Origin: CAWGXG01 sp963826505
GTDB lineage: Bacteria; Chloroflexota; Anaerolineae; Aggregatilineales; Aggregatilineaceae
Reading direction: 5' to 3'
Length of the DNA stretch: 64,000 nucleotides
NCBI GenBank assembly: GCA_963826505.1
Contig: CAWGXG010000008.1
Location: 868,001-932,000 of the forward strand
Shown: piece by piece, positions 1 to 8,725 of the stretch
Layout: each line of letters opens with the position of its first letter
How positions within the stretch are numbered: position 1 is the stretch's first letter
The notes under the pieces: model-generated
What the model saw: only the letters and a program-made list of their open reading frames with translations
Databases searched by the model: none
Told to the model about the DNA's origin: nothing
Made by a program: the position numbers and the translations under genes

Positions 1-722
1 TCGCTCGAGCTGATTTGAAGCTGACGGTAGCGGAATATGCGGGATTGCACGTGATTTCTATGATTGGCGCCTTCCTGGCCGGTACTGCGCTGTTTGCTAC
101 TCCTATTGGCGGCGGTGTCGCCGGGATTGCCGGATTCTTTTTCCCGCGCTTTTACGTGGCGCGCAAACAAAGCCAACGCTTGAAATCTTTTGAGGGACAG
201 CTTCCGGATACACTTTCTTTGTGGGTCAATGCTCTGCGCTCTGGCTATTCTGTGCTTCAATCAATGGAAGCGATCGCCAGTGAATCACCGGAGCCGACGG
301 CTGTGGAGTTCAGACGCGTTGTTCAGGAAGTACAGCTTGGCGTGCCGATGCAAGACGCGCTGACGCATCTGTTTAGCCGGATGCCGAGCGACGACCTTGA
401 TCTGGTAAACACAGCGGTCAATATCCAACGCGAAGTTGGTGGTAATCTTGCCGAGATTCTGGAAGCCATTGCGCACACGATTCGCGAACGCATTAAGCTC
501 AAGGGTGAGATCGGGGTGCTGACGGCGCAAGGGCGTATCACGGGTTGGGTCATCTCCATGCTCCCGATTGTACTGACGCTCTTCCTTTACGCCATCAGCC
601 CTGGTTATATGGGGCGGCTCGTCGAAAACCGTATGTGCGGGTGGCCCATGTTGGGGTGCGGCCTAGGTCTGATCGGCACGGGCGCGGCGCTTATCCAGAA
701 GATCGTGAAAATCGATTACTGA
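1..722 (+). CDS. tadB: TadB-like type II secretion system F family protein (5' partial)
   Basis: Inner-membrane platform protein of a Tad (Flp pilus) assembly machine, partner of the next gene. The frame is open to the left edge, so the true start lies outside; the usual length is about 300 residues and 235-239 are visible. The visible part has an N-terminal membrane segment (AFLAGTALF region), the cytoplasmic T2SSF helical domain (LPDTLSLWVNALRSGYS, VQEVQLGVPM, then REVGGNLAEILEAIA) and C-terminal hydrophobic segments (WVISMLPIVLTLFLYAIS). Family assignment rests on these T2SSF signatures and on the adjacent second copy, which is how tadB-tadC is normally arranged. It ends 25 bases before tadC and is surely cotranscribed with it. 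Confidence 0.88.
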   Translation, partial: ARADLKLTVAEYAGLHVISMIGAFLAGTALFATPIGGGVAGIAGFFFPRFYVARKQSQRLKSFEGQLPDTLSLWVNALRSGYSVLQSMEAIASESPEPTAVEFRRVVQEVQLGVPMQDALTHLFSRMPSDDLDLVNTAVNIQREVGGNLAEILEAIAHTIRERIKLKGEIGVLTAQGRITGWVISMLPIVLTLFLYAISPGYMGRLVENRMCGWPMLGCGLGLIGTGAALIQKIVKIDY

Positions 723-747
723 CGTTATTGGAGGTCGGGTATGGGGA

Positions 748-1686
748 GTGTCGCGATTCTCGCGTTTGATTCTCGTGGGTGTAGTGTTGTTGGTGGGCCT
801 CGTTCTTGTCGGGCTTCGTGAAGATAGTGGGGAAGATCCCCTGCAGAAGCGCCTGGCGGAATATGGCGACCGAGATCTTCCAGCATCACTGGAGGAGATC
901 GAGCTCTCGCTCAGTATGCAGGAGCGTGTCATTATTCCGATGTATCGGGCCTTGGCCCGGTTCGCGGTACGCTTCACCCCTGAAAATCAAATTGAGAGTA
1001 TCCGCCGCCAGATTGAGTTGGCCGGAAAATCTCAGACGATGGAACCTGTGGTGTTCTTCGGACAACGTATCGCCCTGACCATTGGCCTGGGCGTAGGTGC
1101 GTTCGTGATGTTCTTCTTTTTCACGAACTGGGGACCCGTAAAAGGAACGGTTGGCACCGTAGTAGGTGCATGCCTAGGGTACTATCTGCCAGTCCTGCAG
1201 TTGAAAGGGCAAATCAGCCGTCGGCAAGATGGCATTATCAAGTCGTTGCCAGATGCGCTCGATCTGCTTACGATCTGTGTTGAGGCAGGTCTGGGTTTTG
1301 AGCAGGCGATGGGCAAAGTATATGAAAAATGGGATAACGATCTCGCCATTTCATTTGGCCGCGTTCTTCAGGAAATCCAGTTAGGCAAGCGTCGCGGCGA
1401 GGCTCTGCGCGACATGGCCAACCGCATGGACGTGTCGGACATCACCAGTTTTGTCGCCGCGCTGATCCAGGCGGAACAACTCGGTGTGAGTATTGCCAAG
1501 ATTCTCCGCATTCAGTCTGATCAGATGCGAGTCAAGCGTCGCCAGCGAGCACAAGAGAAGGCCCAGCAAGCACCGGTCAAGATGATGCTGCCTATGGTGC
1601 TGTTGATTTTTCCATCTATCTGGATTGTGCTGCTGGGACCGTCAGTCATCATTCTGCTTGACTCTGGGGTTGTGGGTGGGTTTTAA
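748..1686 (+). CDS. tadC: TadC-like type II secretion system F family protein
   Basis: Second inner-membrane T2SSF protein of the Tad pilus apparatus, 312 residues. An N-terminal membrane segment (LILVGVVLLVGLVLVGL) is followed by a linker, a pair of membrane segments near residues 105-150, the T2SSF domain (SLPDALDLLTICVEAGLGFE, LQEIQLGKRRGEAL) and a last hydrophobic segment (MMLPMVLLIFPSIWIVLLGP). The GTG at 748 is preceded by GGAGG at 730-734, a rather long spacing; an ATG at 741 is out of frame, so GTG is the best start in this frame. It follows tadB directly. The rest of the tad locus (ATPase, secretin, pilin) must lie to the left of the window. Confidence 0.88.
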   Translation: MSRFSRLILVGVVLLVGLVLVGLREDSGEDPLQKRLAEYGDRDLPASLEEIELSLSMQERVIIPMYRALARFAVRFTPENQIESIRRQIELAGKSQTMEPVVFFGQRIALTIGLGVGAFVMFFFFTNWGPVKGTVGTVVGACLGYYLPVLQLKGQISRRQDGIIKSLPDALDLLTICVEAGLGFEQAMGKVYEKWDNDLAISFGRVLQEIQLGKRRGEALRDMANRMDVSDITSFVAALIQAEQLGVSIAKILRIQSDQMRVKRRQRAQEKAQQAPVKMMLPMVLLIFPSIWIVLLGPSVIILLDSGVVGGF

Positions 1687-1710
1687 CGGCATACACTATA
1701 TGGAGCTATC

Positions 1711-2469
1711 TTGAGTGCTCCACGTCACATAGCGATAGACGTTGATCTGCCGCAAGTAATGGGCGGATATCCGTCCTCATTTGTTCGATTAAGGCTCTTT
1801 GCACGGCGAGCGATCACGGTTGGGTTGGATTTACTCTTTCCGCCCTACTGTGTGAGTTGTCAGCGTGTGGGGAGCCTTTTGTGTGAGCACTGCCGGAGTA
1901 CGATTACGGCTGCGCCAGACCGCGTCGTGCCGGGGCTCGATGGCGTGACTGTGCGAGCCAACTTTGAAGGGGCCGTTCGCGACGCAATTCACGCGCTGAA
2001 GTATAACCGCCAGACCAGAGTGGCTGAACCCCTTGGGGAGTTGCTGGCTGAAATGCTCCAAGCGGCTGATTTGCCGGTGGGTATGGTCATACCTGTTCCG
2101 CTGCATGCGGCTCGGCTGCGTGAGCGTGGGTACAACCAGGCGGCTTTGCTGGGCGTGCAGGTTGCGCGCCAAATGGGGTGGGCGTTTGTGCCTGATGCAT
2201 TAAATCGGGTACGCGAGACGGACAGCCAGGTCAATTTGAACGCGCGCCAACGTCTGGCAAATGTCGATGGGGCATTTGCTGCTGATCCAGAATATGTTGC
2301 GGGACGTTCCATTTTGCTGGTGGATGATGTGCTAACAACGGGTGCAACCCTGGTGGCTTGCGCCGATGCGCTGCGCTCGTCCGGTGCAGTCCGAGTCTAT
2401 GGGGCGGCTGTAGCCGGGTCAATGTTTGCTGATGTTTCACGGGCTGACGTTTCGGACGGGCCCGTCTAA
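1711..2469 (+). CDS. comF: ComF family phosphoribosyltransferase-like protein
   Basis: 252-residue ComF/GntX-family protein. Known members help natural DNA uptake or recombination, but biochemical function is poorly defined. The N-terminal half carries a four-cysteine zinc knuckle, C47-x2-C50 and C58-x2-C61; the C-terminal half is a type I phosphoribosyltransferase fold ending in the PRPP loop ILLVDDVLTTGAT near residue 200. The TTG start at 1711 has GGAG about six bases upstream. The gene sits between tadC and hpf; comF-hpf adjacency is common in bacteria. An association with Tad pili and DNA uptake is possible but is only inference. Confidence 0.9.
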   Translation: MSAPRHIAIDVDLPQVMGGYPSSFVRLRLFARRAITVGLDLLFPPYCVSCQRVGSLLCEHCRSTITAAPDRVVPGLDGVTVRANFEGAVRDAIHALKYNRQTRVAEPLGELLAEMLQAADLPVGMVIPVPLHAARLRERGYNQAALLGVQVARQMGWAFVPDALNRVRETDSQVNLNARQRLANVDGAFAADPEYVAGRSILLVDDVLTTGATLVACADALRSSGAVRVYGAAVAGSMFADVSRADVSDGPV

Positions 2470-2508
2470 TGTGTGAGTGCATTTGCTGCACGCGAAAAGG
2501 AGAATAAC

Positions 2509-3084
2509 ATGGAACTCAAGATTCACGCACGCAACGTCGATGTGACTCCTCGCCTGCAAGAGCATGTTGAGAAGAAGGTGAACAAGCTCGATCGATATTT
2601 GCCAAACATTGAGGAACTGCGCGTCGACCTGGCGATCGAGCGGCGCAAGCAAGGCGTGGATCAATGCATAGCTCAGCTTACCCTGCTGAACACGCGCGGT
2701 GTCATGCTTCGTTCAGAGGAAAAGCGCCAGCCTGATATCTACGCCGCGTTGGATATGGCGCTGGATAAAATGTACCGTCAGATTGAGCGGTACAAGGGCA
2801 AGCGCAAACGTCGCGGGGCGGGGCGGTTCTATGAATCCGAGGCAGAACTTGAAGCTGTGGAACATGTGCCGGGCGAGGTGGCTGAAGAGGAAGAGGAAAA
2901 GACCCAGATCGTGCGGCGCAAACAGGTGGCACTCGCGCCCATGAGCGAGGATGAAGCGATCGACCAGATGGAATTGCTGGGCCATAGCTTCTTCATCTTC
3001 TACAATGCCGATACGGCGCGCGTCGGGGTACTGTACCGGCGTGAAGATGGCAATTATGGCGTGCTAGAGCCTGAAGTCGGCTAG
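2509..3084 (+). CDS. hpf: Long-form ribosome hibernation promoting factor (HPF/RaiA)
   Basis: 191-residue ribosome-associated factor that dimerises and silences 70S ribosomes under stress. The N-terminal domain (MELKIHARNVDVTPRL, about residues 1-100) matches the S30AE ribosome-binding fold. A charged linker with a Glu run follows, then the C-terminal dimerisation domain of long HPFs (EDEAIDQMELLGHSFFIFYN to GVLEPEVG). The ATG at 2509 is chosen because AAAAGGAG lies just upstream; an in-frame GTG at 2473 would add 12 unconserved residues. A strong terminator follows at 3106-3142. Confidence 0.95.
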   Translation: MELKIHARNVDVTPRLQEHVEKKVNKLDRYLPNIEELRVDLAIERRKQGVDQCIAQLTLLNTRGVMLRSEEKRQPDIYAALDMALDKMYRQIERYKGKRKRRGAGRFYESEAELEAVEHVPGEVAEEEEEKTQIVRRKQVALAPMSEDEAIDQMELLGHSFFIFYNADTARVGVLYRREDGNYGVLEPEVG

Positions 3085-3105
3085 TTAGTCTGACAGCAGA
3101 TGTAT

Positions 3106-3142
3106 GGGCCGGGGCTGTAGCATGTCCCCGGCCCTTTGCTTT
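3106..3142 (+). terminator. Rho-independent terminator after hpf
   Basis: A nine-base perfect stem GGGCCGGGG (3106-3114) and CCCCGGCCC (3126-3134) with an 11-base loop is followed by TTTGCTTT. It closes the comF-hpf transcript before the next gene. Confidence 0.85.
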
Positions 3143-3173
3143 ATGTTCCAGTTTGCAGTGTTGAGGAGGACAT

Positions 3174-4313
3174 ATGCTGGACGGATCGATCGGGGCGATT
3201 GTGTTCGTCGGTCCCGCCGGGAAGGGTGCTCACACGCAGCTTGTGCACCGCGCTGTACAGACGGCGGCGCTTGATCTTATCGATACGCTGCATACGCTTG
3301 GCGTTTATCCCCTCATCGTAGCAGGCCCAGACTTGCATTGGCTCCCGGCGGATTCTGTCGTAATCCGCGACACCAATTCCGAGGCGTTCCATTTTGGGCG
3401 CCGGCTGGCGGAACTCATCGAGAGATACGAGGTGTCGCCGGTGATGTATTTCGGGGCAGGCAGCGCGCCGCTCTTCGATTCTGAAATGATCGGTCTTATG
3501 CAGGGTATGTTGTACCAGTCTGAATTCGTGCGGGGCGGCAGTATCCCTTCACATATTGCCTTGACTAACAATCTTCACTCCAGCGATTGGGTGGCTCTGA
3601 CGCATGCTACCGATGCTCTCGATATCATCCGCAGGTCCGAGCGGGATAATGGTCTGGCCTGGATGTTGCAGGAAGAATGGCAATATGATGTGCGGGTGTT
3701 GGCGGGGGTCCGGCCCGCCTCAAGTATGGACATCGACACGCCAACCGATCTGGCTATTGTGCGCCAGCACCCCAGTTGTTCGTCGCGCCTACGAGCCCTG
3801 CTGCGCGATCCGCTGCTGGATCGGGTCCCAGTCGAGCCCGTGATCGATGTTGTGTCACGCGATGGGAGCCGTCTGGCACTTATTGGACGTGTGTCTCCCC
3901 TGGCCTGGCAGGCTATCAGCAAGGCTACGCAGTGTTGGATCCGCGTGTTTTCGGAAGAGCGGGGAATGGTCGCCAGCGAGCGCATCGTGCGCGGTGAGGT
4001 GAAATCGCTTGTGGGGCGGCTGCTCGATATTCTGGGACCAGAAGCATTCTTTGCCGAACTGGCCACTCTAGCTGACGCCGCCATCATCGATTCGCGCGTA
4101 TTCATGGCGGCGGCGGGACATTATCCCGACGATGGCGAGCGCTTCGCGTCTGACTTGTATGAGATCGATGCGATAGAGGACGACTGGCTGCGCCGTTTTA
4201 CCGTCGCGGCGCGCGATGCTCCAATCCCCGTGTTGTTGGGAGGGCACAGCGTCGTTGCTGGAGGACTCTACGCCCTAACTGACGTCATCGCCGAGCGCCG
4301 TCGGGCGCGTTAA
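3174..4313 (+). CDS. Nucleotidyltransferase-like (MobA/CofC-type fold) protein of unknown role
   Basis: 379 residues, no firm family name. The N-terminal half has the look of a GT-A/NTP-transferase sheet (SIGAIVFVGPAGKG, a central FGAGSAPLF, and the closing motif MDIDTPTDLAIV at residues 185-196 that is typical of MobA, CofC and related nucleotidyltransferases). The classic N-terminal LAGGxSxRMG loop is absent, replaced by VGPAGKGAHT. The C-terminal 170 residues form a second domain I do not recognise. The start has a strong AGGAGG. It is transcribed alone and overlaps the convergent glycosyltransferase gene by four bases at the 3' ends. A cofactor or phosphosugar guanylyl/cytidylyltransferase is one possibility, not shown. 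Confidence 0.6.
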   Translation: MLDGSIGAIVFVGPAGKGAHTQLVHRAVQTAALDLIDTLHTLGVYPLIVAGPDLHWLPADSVVIRDTNSEAFHFGRRLAELIERYEVSPVMYFGAGSAPLFDSEMIGLMQGMLYQSEFVRGGSIPSHIALTNNLHSSDWVALTHATDALDIIRRSERDNGLAWMLQEEWQYDVRVLAGVRPASSMDIDTPTDLAIVRQHPSCSSRLRALLRDPLLDRVPVEPVIDVVSRDGSRLALIGRVSPLAWQAISKATQCWIRVFSEERGMVASERIVRGEVKSLVGRLLDILGPEAFFAELATLADAAIIDSRVFMAAAGHYPDDGERFASDLYEIDAIEDDWLRRFTVAARDAPIPVLLGGHSVVAGGLYALTDVIAERRRAR

Positions 4314-5086
4314 TCGCGCGGCTGGGGCTCCGAGTTGGCGCGACAGAGACGGCGCAGTTCGACGTATTTTTGCAGCTCGTACCACGCCATCAGCAGGCTC
4401 AGGCGCAGACCGTGCAGCCCGTCTTTGTACCCTTGCAGCGTGATGTAGCGCCAGATGAACTGCCGCGTGGGCTGCGTGATAAATTTGTGCGGCTTGGGCA
4501 GGATGCCTTGCTGTTGGAGAATGGCCGCGTCGTAGCGCACATAGCGGCGCTGTTTGTCCCGAAACTGGGCAAAGCTGCGATAGTTGTAGTGGACGAACGG
4601 CGCAGTCATATAGCCGGGTTCGCCGTCCAGATTCACCAACTCATGGACCGGGCGCTCGGAGTCATAACGCGCTTTGTCGCGCCGCAGCAGACGCAGTTGG
4701 TAATCGGGATACCATCCGGTGTACCGCGTCAACTTGCCGAAAATGTAATTATGGCGAGGAATCCAGTAACCGTTATGCTCGCCTGATGCAATGAGCATAC
4801 GTACTTCGGCGGCCTGTTCTGGGTTGGAACGCTCGTCAGCATCTATGAACAGAATCCACTCGGCCTCGATTTGATCGAGTGCGTCATTACGCTGTTGGGC
4901 GTAGTTTTCAAAGGTGTTGGTGATTATGTCTGCGCCGGCGGCCTGGGCGATCTCAATAGTGCGATCGCGTGTCAAAGGATCGACGAACACGACGATCCGG
5001 TCCGCCCAGCCTACACTCAGGATACAATCGGCAATATTGATTTCTTCATCCCGTGCGAGAATTACAGCGGCAAGTTGGGCGGTCAT
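4310..5086 (-). CDS. Family 2 glycosyltransferase (WaaE/KdtX-like)
   Basis: 258-residue GT2 enzyme probably acting on cell-surface glycans at the inner face of the membrane. The N terminus reads AAVILARDEEINIADCI, with the DxD-type metal site DAD at residues 82-84 in ILFIDADERSNPE. The conserved KLTRYTGWYPDYQLRLLRR stretch is typical of the WaaE-like subgroup that glycosylates lipid-linked or LPS-core sugars. ATG at 5086 is preferred over the upstream GTG at 5098 because AGGAGG lies a few bases before it. That GTG shares a GTGA overlap with the stop of the gene before it, so the two are translationally close. No membrane segment is visible. Confidence 0.85.
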   Translation of the reverse strand: MTAQLAAVILARDEEINIADCILSVGWADRIVVFVDPLTRDRTIEIAQAAGADIITNTFENYAQQRNDALDQIEAEWILFIDADERSNPEQAAEVRMLIASGEHNGYWIPRHNYIFGKLTRYTGWYPDYQLRLLRRDKARYDSERPVHELVNLDGEPGYMTAPFVHYNYRSFAQFRDKQRRYVRYDAAILQQQGILPKPHKFITQPTRQFIWRYITLQGYKDGLHGLRLSLLMAWYELQKYVELRRLCRANSEPQPRD

Positions 5087-5094
5087 AGTCCTCC

Positions 5095-6069
5095 TCACAA
5101 CTGCTGGACGGTTTTATAGGCTGCGATTAACGCGTCACCGGTGCCGGGCGATATTTCTCCACGCGCCACCGCGCGCCGTGTCAGGGCGATCTGGCGGCGC
5201 ATCCCTGCCCGGATAACAGCACGCGCCACGCGTCTTTTGGACCGAGAATAATGCTGCTCGAACAGGCGCAGCCGGCTCTGCCACAGATTGACGATGCTCT
5301 GGGGGCGCACCTGGCTGGTACTTTGCCCGGCCAGATGGATGACCTGGGCGGTGGGCACAGTGTAGATTTTCCACCCGGCGCTCCGGATGCGCATGCTCCA
5401 ATCGATTTCTTCGCAATACATGAAATAGTTTTCGTCGAACATTCCCGTCTCAAGGATCACCTCGCGGCGGAGCATCATGGTTGCTCCGAGAGTGTGATCG
5501 ACCTCAAACGGCTGGCCACTGGCATATTGAGCCCGCGCATAGCGCCCATTAATCGCACTATCATAGACACGGCCCGGCACTGGGAACAGGTCGATCCAAA
5601 GCTGCACCAACCCAGGAAAGCGAAACGCGCCGTGTTGGAATGAACCATCTCCGTATTCAAGCTGCGCTCCGACCACGCCTGCACGGGGCAAGTTGAATAG
5701 GGCATCATAAAGCGCGCGGGTTGCTCCCGGTCGGGTGCGGGTATCTGAGTTCAGCAGGTAAACGGCGCGGGGCAACGAAGATGCCTCGGCACTTCCGCTG
5801 CCGACACTGTTTTTGGCAAAACCCATCTGCTGAAGGGCCAGGTTGTTTCCTCCGGCGAACCCCAAGTTCGTTTCACTCGCGATGAGTTTGACCTGGGGGT
5901 AGTGGGTTTGCACAGCGGCTGCGCTGCCGTCTGCCGAGGCACAATCGACCACCCACACATCGGTCTGGGGGCCGCTGGCGTGGAGATCCCTGAAAAGTGT
6001 CGCGAGTGCGTCAAGGAGCAGGTCGCGTGTGTTCCAGGAGACGATGACAACAGCAAGCTCGGTGGACAT
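5095..6069 (-). CDS. Family 2 glycosyltransferase (rhamnosyltransferase-like)
   Basis: 324 residues, GT2 superfamily with the WbbL/rhamnosyltransferase look. Motifs are VVIVSWNTRDLLLDAL at the N terminus, the nucleotide-sugar DxD equivalent NSD at residues 107-109 (YLLNSDTRTRPG), and the acceptor-site segment FMYCEEIDWSMRIRSAGWK. It probably adds a sugar to a surface polysaccharide or glycolipid. ATG at 6069 has AGGG a few bases upstream; an in-frame ATG at 6084 without a ribosome site is the alternative. It lies 84 bases after the PhnD-like lipoprotein gene and 8 bases before the next GT2, so the pair is one unit. Confidence 0.85.
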   Translation of the reverse strand: MSTELAVVIVSWNTRDLLLDALATLFRDLHASGPQTDVWVVDCASADGSAAAVQTHYPQVKLIASETNLGFAGGNNLALQQMGFAKNSVGSGSAEASSLPRAVYLLNSDTRTRPGATRALYDALFNLPRAGVVGAQLEYGDGSFQHGAFRFPGLVQLWIDLFPVPGRVYDSAINGRYARAQYASGQPFEVDHTLGATMMLRREVILETGMFDENYFMYCEEIDWSMRIRSAGWKIYTVPTAQVIHLAGQSTSQVRPQSIVNLWQSRLRLFEQHYSRSKRRVARAVIRAGMRRQIALTRRAVARGEISPGTGDALIAAYKTVQQL

Positions 6070-6152
6070 AGGTCCCTTTGACATGACCAAACAGACGAAA
6101 CGGCGCAGTTCTATGAGCTGCGCCGGGATAAATAGCCGGATTGATTACGCGT

Positions 6153-7334
6153 TCATTCTGTGAAAGCCATATCCCATTTTGACTTCGCCACGACGGAGCG
6201 AAAGGCAGCGTAGCGGGCGTCCATTACGTCAAAAACGTCATTGGCGCTGAGCATGGTCCGGAGGCGGATCTTGCCGTCGGGTATTTCATCGAAAAACTCT
6301 GTCAGCGTGTCGACGATGGTGGTACGTATCTCGTCCGGAAATATCGATGCAGGCGGGAATACGAGTACTTCATAAGGGACCACGTTTTGCTCGAATCCCT
6401 TCCAGGATGACAAATTGACCGGAGCCGCGGTGTCTCCAGCGGGAACGACGATATGCAGAATGGATGCGAGTTCGCCGTATGTCGTTTGCTGACCGGACTC
6501 AGAAGAGTCGTCCACGAGAGCGATCAGAAAATCCTCAAACGAATCGGGGGGGAGTGCCGCTGCCGCGCACCGACCATCCAGCAGGGCGCGCCCCAGGTCT
6601 AAAGTATTGGGATAGGTCTGCGTGGCTTCCATATCCAACAGTGGATTGATTCCCTGGTTGCCGATCAAAAGTGCCGGGAGAATCCATCCTGATAACTCGT
6701 CGATTTCATCGCTGCGGCAAAACACCCGGCCACTTAAATCACTGAGAGAGGTAACGTCGCCGCGCGCAATAATCTCTGTCGTGGTGCCTATAGTAAAGTC
6801 AGGGTTTTGCCCGCGTTTGACCGCGAGCGCTGCACTTGCGCCGCAAATCGATTGCGCGCGCGCATAGGTGAAGGCGCTGACCCAGGCAGCTTTCGGAGCG
6901 CCACTGCACAGATCGCTGAGAGCCGTATTCTCATCGACAATTTCCACACGGGTTTCAAGGGTGAGCGCATCTGCCAGGGCTCGTTCTAGCGCGGCAGTCT
7001 CCTCACCCGGATTTTCGCCAAACTGCGTGAACTCGATGACGATGGGGCGATCACCTTCGCCGACGTTGGGCGCGTCTGAGACTTCTGGCAAGGCCGTCGA
7101 GCGCGGCGTGGGCGTTGGTGGGATGCGCGTTGGAACGAGCGTGGGGCGTTTGTTGGAATCGCCACCACCACAGGCCGCGATCACCAGGGATACGCTCACT
7201 AATGCGGTCCAACAGGTTAGTCGGTAGGAAGCTCGGCGATTGATGGCGCACCTCCCGCGTACTCGGAAGAATCTACCCAACATGGTACAGCACTTGGCAG
7301 CAGGCGGCAAGCGGAGACAGCGCAGCCAGATCAC
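6153..7334 (-). CDS. PhnD-like phosphate/phosphonate-type solute-binding lipoprotein
   Basis: A surface lipoprotein with a lipobox (SLVIAAC) followed by a Thr/Pro linker (RIPPTPTPRS) and a PhnD/TupA-type periplasmic-binding fold (VIEFTQFGENPGEETAALER, AWVSAFTYARAQ, RGDVTSLSDLSGRVFC). Such proteins bind phosphonate, phosphite or other anions for ABC importers, but no permease or ATPase is nearby. The start is uncertain. The widest frame begins at GTG 7334, overlapping the upstream stop as GTGA; ATG 7283 is a second option; and a GGGAGG element sits six bases before ATC at 7244, which would give a perfect 24-residue lipoprotein signal. Confidence 0.75.
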   Translation of the reverse strand: MIWLRCLRLPPAAKCCTMLGRFFRVRGRCAINRRASYRLTCWTALVSVSLVIAACGGGDSNKRPTLVPTRIPPTPTPRSTALPEVSDAPNVGEGDRPIVIEFTQFGENPGEETAALERALADALTLETRVEIVDENTALSDLCSGAPKAAWVSAFTYARAQSICGASAALAVKRGQNPDFTIGTTTEIIARGDVTSLSDLSGRVFCRSDEIDELSGWILPALLIGNQGINPLLDMEATQTYPNTLDLGRALLDGRCAAAALPPDSFEDFLIALVDDSSESGQQTTYGELASILHIVVPAGDTAAPVNLSSWKGFEQNVVPYEVLVFPPASIFPDEIRTTIVDTLTEFFDEIPDGKIRLRTMLSANDVFDVMDARYAAFRSVVAKSKWDMAFTE

Positions 7335-8725
7335 TGCCCAACTTCAGGCGGTGGCACAATCTCAATTTGCCTCGCGCCCACCCGACTTTGGAACGCTGGA
7401 ATCCCCACATCTTCGTGGATTAGACCGGCCCAGCAGTCCTGCGGGTTGCGCGCCTTGCGAATCTCGGTCATTCGGATGGCTCCCCAGACTTCCGCTCGCT
7501 GGCCGGGCTGAAGGTAGTAGTAGGTCTCATCGGCCCCTTCATCGTATACAGCCGTCAGCTCGTCGATCGGCGCGAGCGCCCATCGCCAGGGAAAATCGCT
7601 GTAAGCCGTGTCGCAGTTGATTCCGATGCGCCATGCGCCCGATTCTTCGTAAGCTTCCAGGCTGGAAGCGGTCTGGTCAAACTGGTAAACCGTACCCGGA
7701 AATGGACCTGCGGTCCGGATAGGTGTAGCACCATAGTTGCTGATGGTGAGCTTGAAAACGAGTAGTTCGCCCTGAACCATCGTGAGCGTGGTAAGATCCG
7801 ACATTACGCCCTCGGGCCGATCAAGGGTGGCACCCTGTACACCAGGGGCGGTGTAGTAGGCATCGTTGTATGGCATGCTATCAAACCAGACGATGGCTCC
7901 CGTAGCCTGAGGGGCTATTTCTACCTGGGGCAGTCCTCCATCCTGAATCGTGAGATGACCCTCTCGGACGAGGCGCTGACCCTCGGCGTCTTGGGCCTCG
8001 GCATACACGATGTAGTCGCCATCCGGGGGAGGAACCATGCCCTGATCGACCCCACCGTCATAATCGTACTCATGATTGCCTTTGTCGCCTGGCGCACGCC
8101 CGTTGTCACGCTCCGCAAGATAATAGCGCTGACCGCTGGCGTCCTGAAGATAAACCGACAGGTCGGCAGGTTTGTCAAGATACACATTGATGGACACACG
8201 GTCATGGACGCCATCCTGGTTGGGGGTGAACACACTAGGGTTAATCTCGAAAGAAGGCATGAGCGGCAGCTCACTATCACTGCCAACCACATCCAAGGTG
8301 CCGGATGACTGTTCGGTTTTGCCTGCGTCCGACACAGCCTGAATAACCCAGGTGTAACGATTCTTCGGGACCAGTCGCCGTTCGACCGTGCCCGTGATAT
8401 TCTCGCCCGGCAGCACATAGCCGTCGACTACTCCACTGAACAAGACGGTGTAGTCGCCACTCACACGGCGCTCGTCTTGTCGAAAGTAATAGCGATCTCC
8501 AGCATAATTTTCCAGGTAAATTGAGACATCCGCCGGTTTGGACAGAGAGTAATGCACTGTGGCGACATCATCGATCCCATCAGCGTCAGGTGAGATGAGC
8601 GCCCTGTCAAAACCGGCATTGGACAGCAACGCAACCGGCGGGCGCAGCACAAAATAGCCAGCAACACCAACGATGACCACCGCCACCATCGCAGCCGTGA
8701 CACTCAGCAATATGGGAATTCGCAT
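7331..8725 (-). CDS. Membrane-anchored protein with two FlgD-Ig-like repeats
   Basis: 464 residues. An N-terminal membrane anchor (about residues 5-28) is followed by two related Ig-like modules of the FlgD C-terminal type: one with ISPDADGIDD then LSKPADVSIYLEN, the second with FTPNQDGVHD then LDKPADLSVYLQD, each ending in a YYF/YYL strand. The last 200 residues are a separate extracellular domain (ELLVFKLTISNYGATPIRT). No catalytic motif is apparent; a cell-surface scaffold or sensor is plausible. ATG at 8725 has GGGAGG five bases upstream. Its stop overlaps the PhnD-like lipoprotein frame, so the two are likely made together. Confidence 0.7.
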   Translation of the reverse strand: MRIPILLSVTAAMVAVVIVGVAGYFVLRPPVALLSNAGFDRALISPDADGIDDVATVHYSLSKPADVSIYLENYAGDRYYFRQDERRVSGDYTVLFSGVVDGYVLPGENITGTVERRLVPKNRYTWVIQAVSDAGKTEQSSGTLDVVGSDSELPLMPSFEINPSVFTPNQDGVHDRVSINVYLDKPADLSVYLQDASGQRYYLAERDNGRAPGDKGNHEYDYDGGVDQGMVPPPDGDYIVYAEAQDAEGQRLVREGHLTIQDGGLPQVEIAPQATGAIVWFDSMPYNDAYYTAPGVQGATLDRPEGVMSDLTTLTMVQGELLVFKLTISNYGATPIRTAGPFPGTVYQFDQTASSLEAYEESGAWRIGINCDTAYSDFPWRWALAPIDELTAVYDEGADETYYYLQPGQRAEVWGAIRMTEIRKARNPQDCWAGLIHEDVGIPAFQSRVGARQIEIVPPPEVGQ

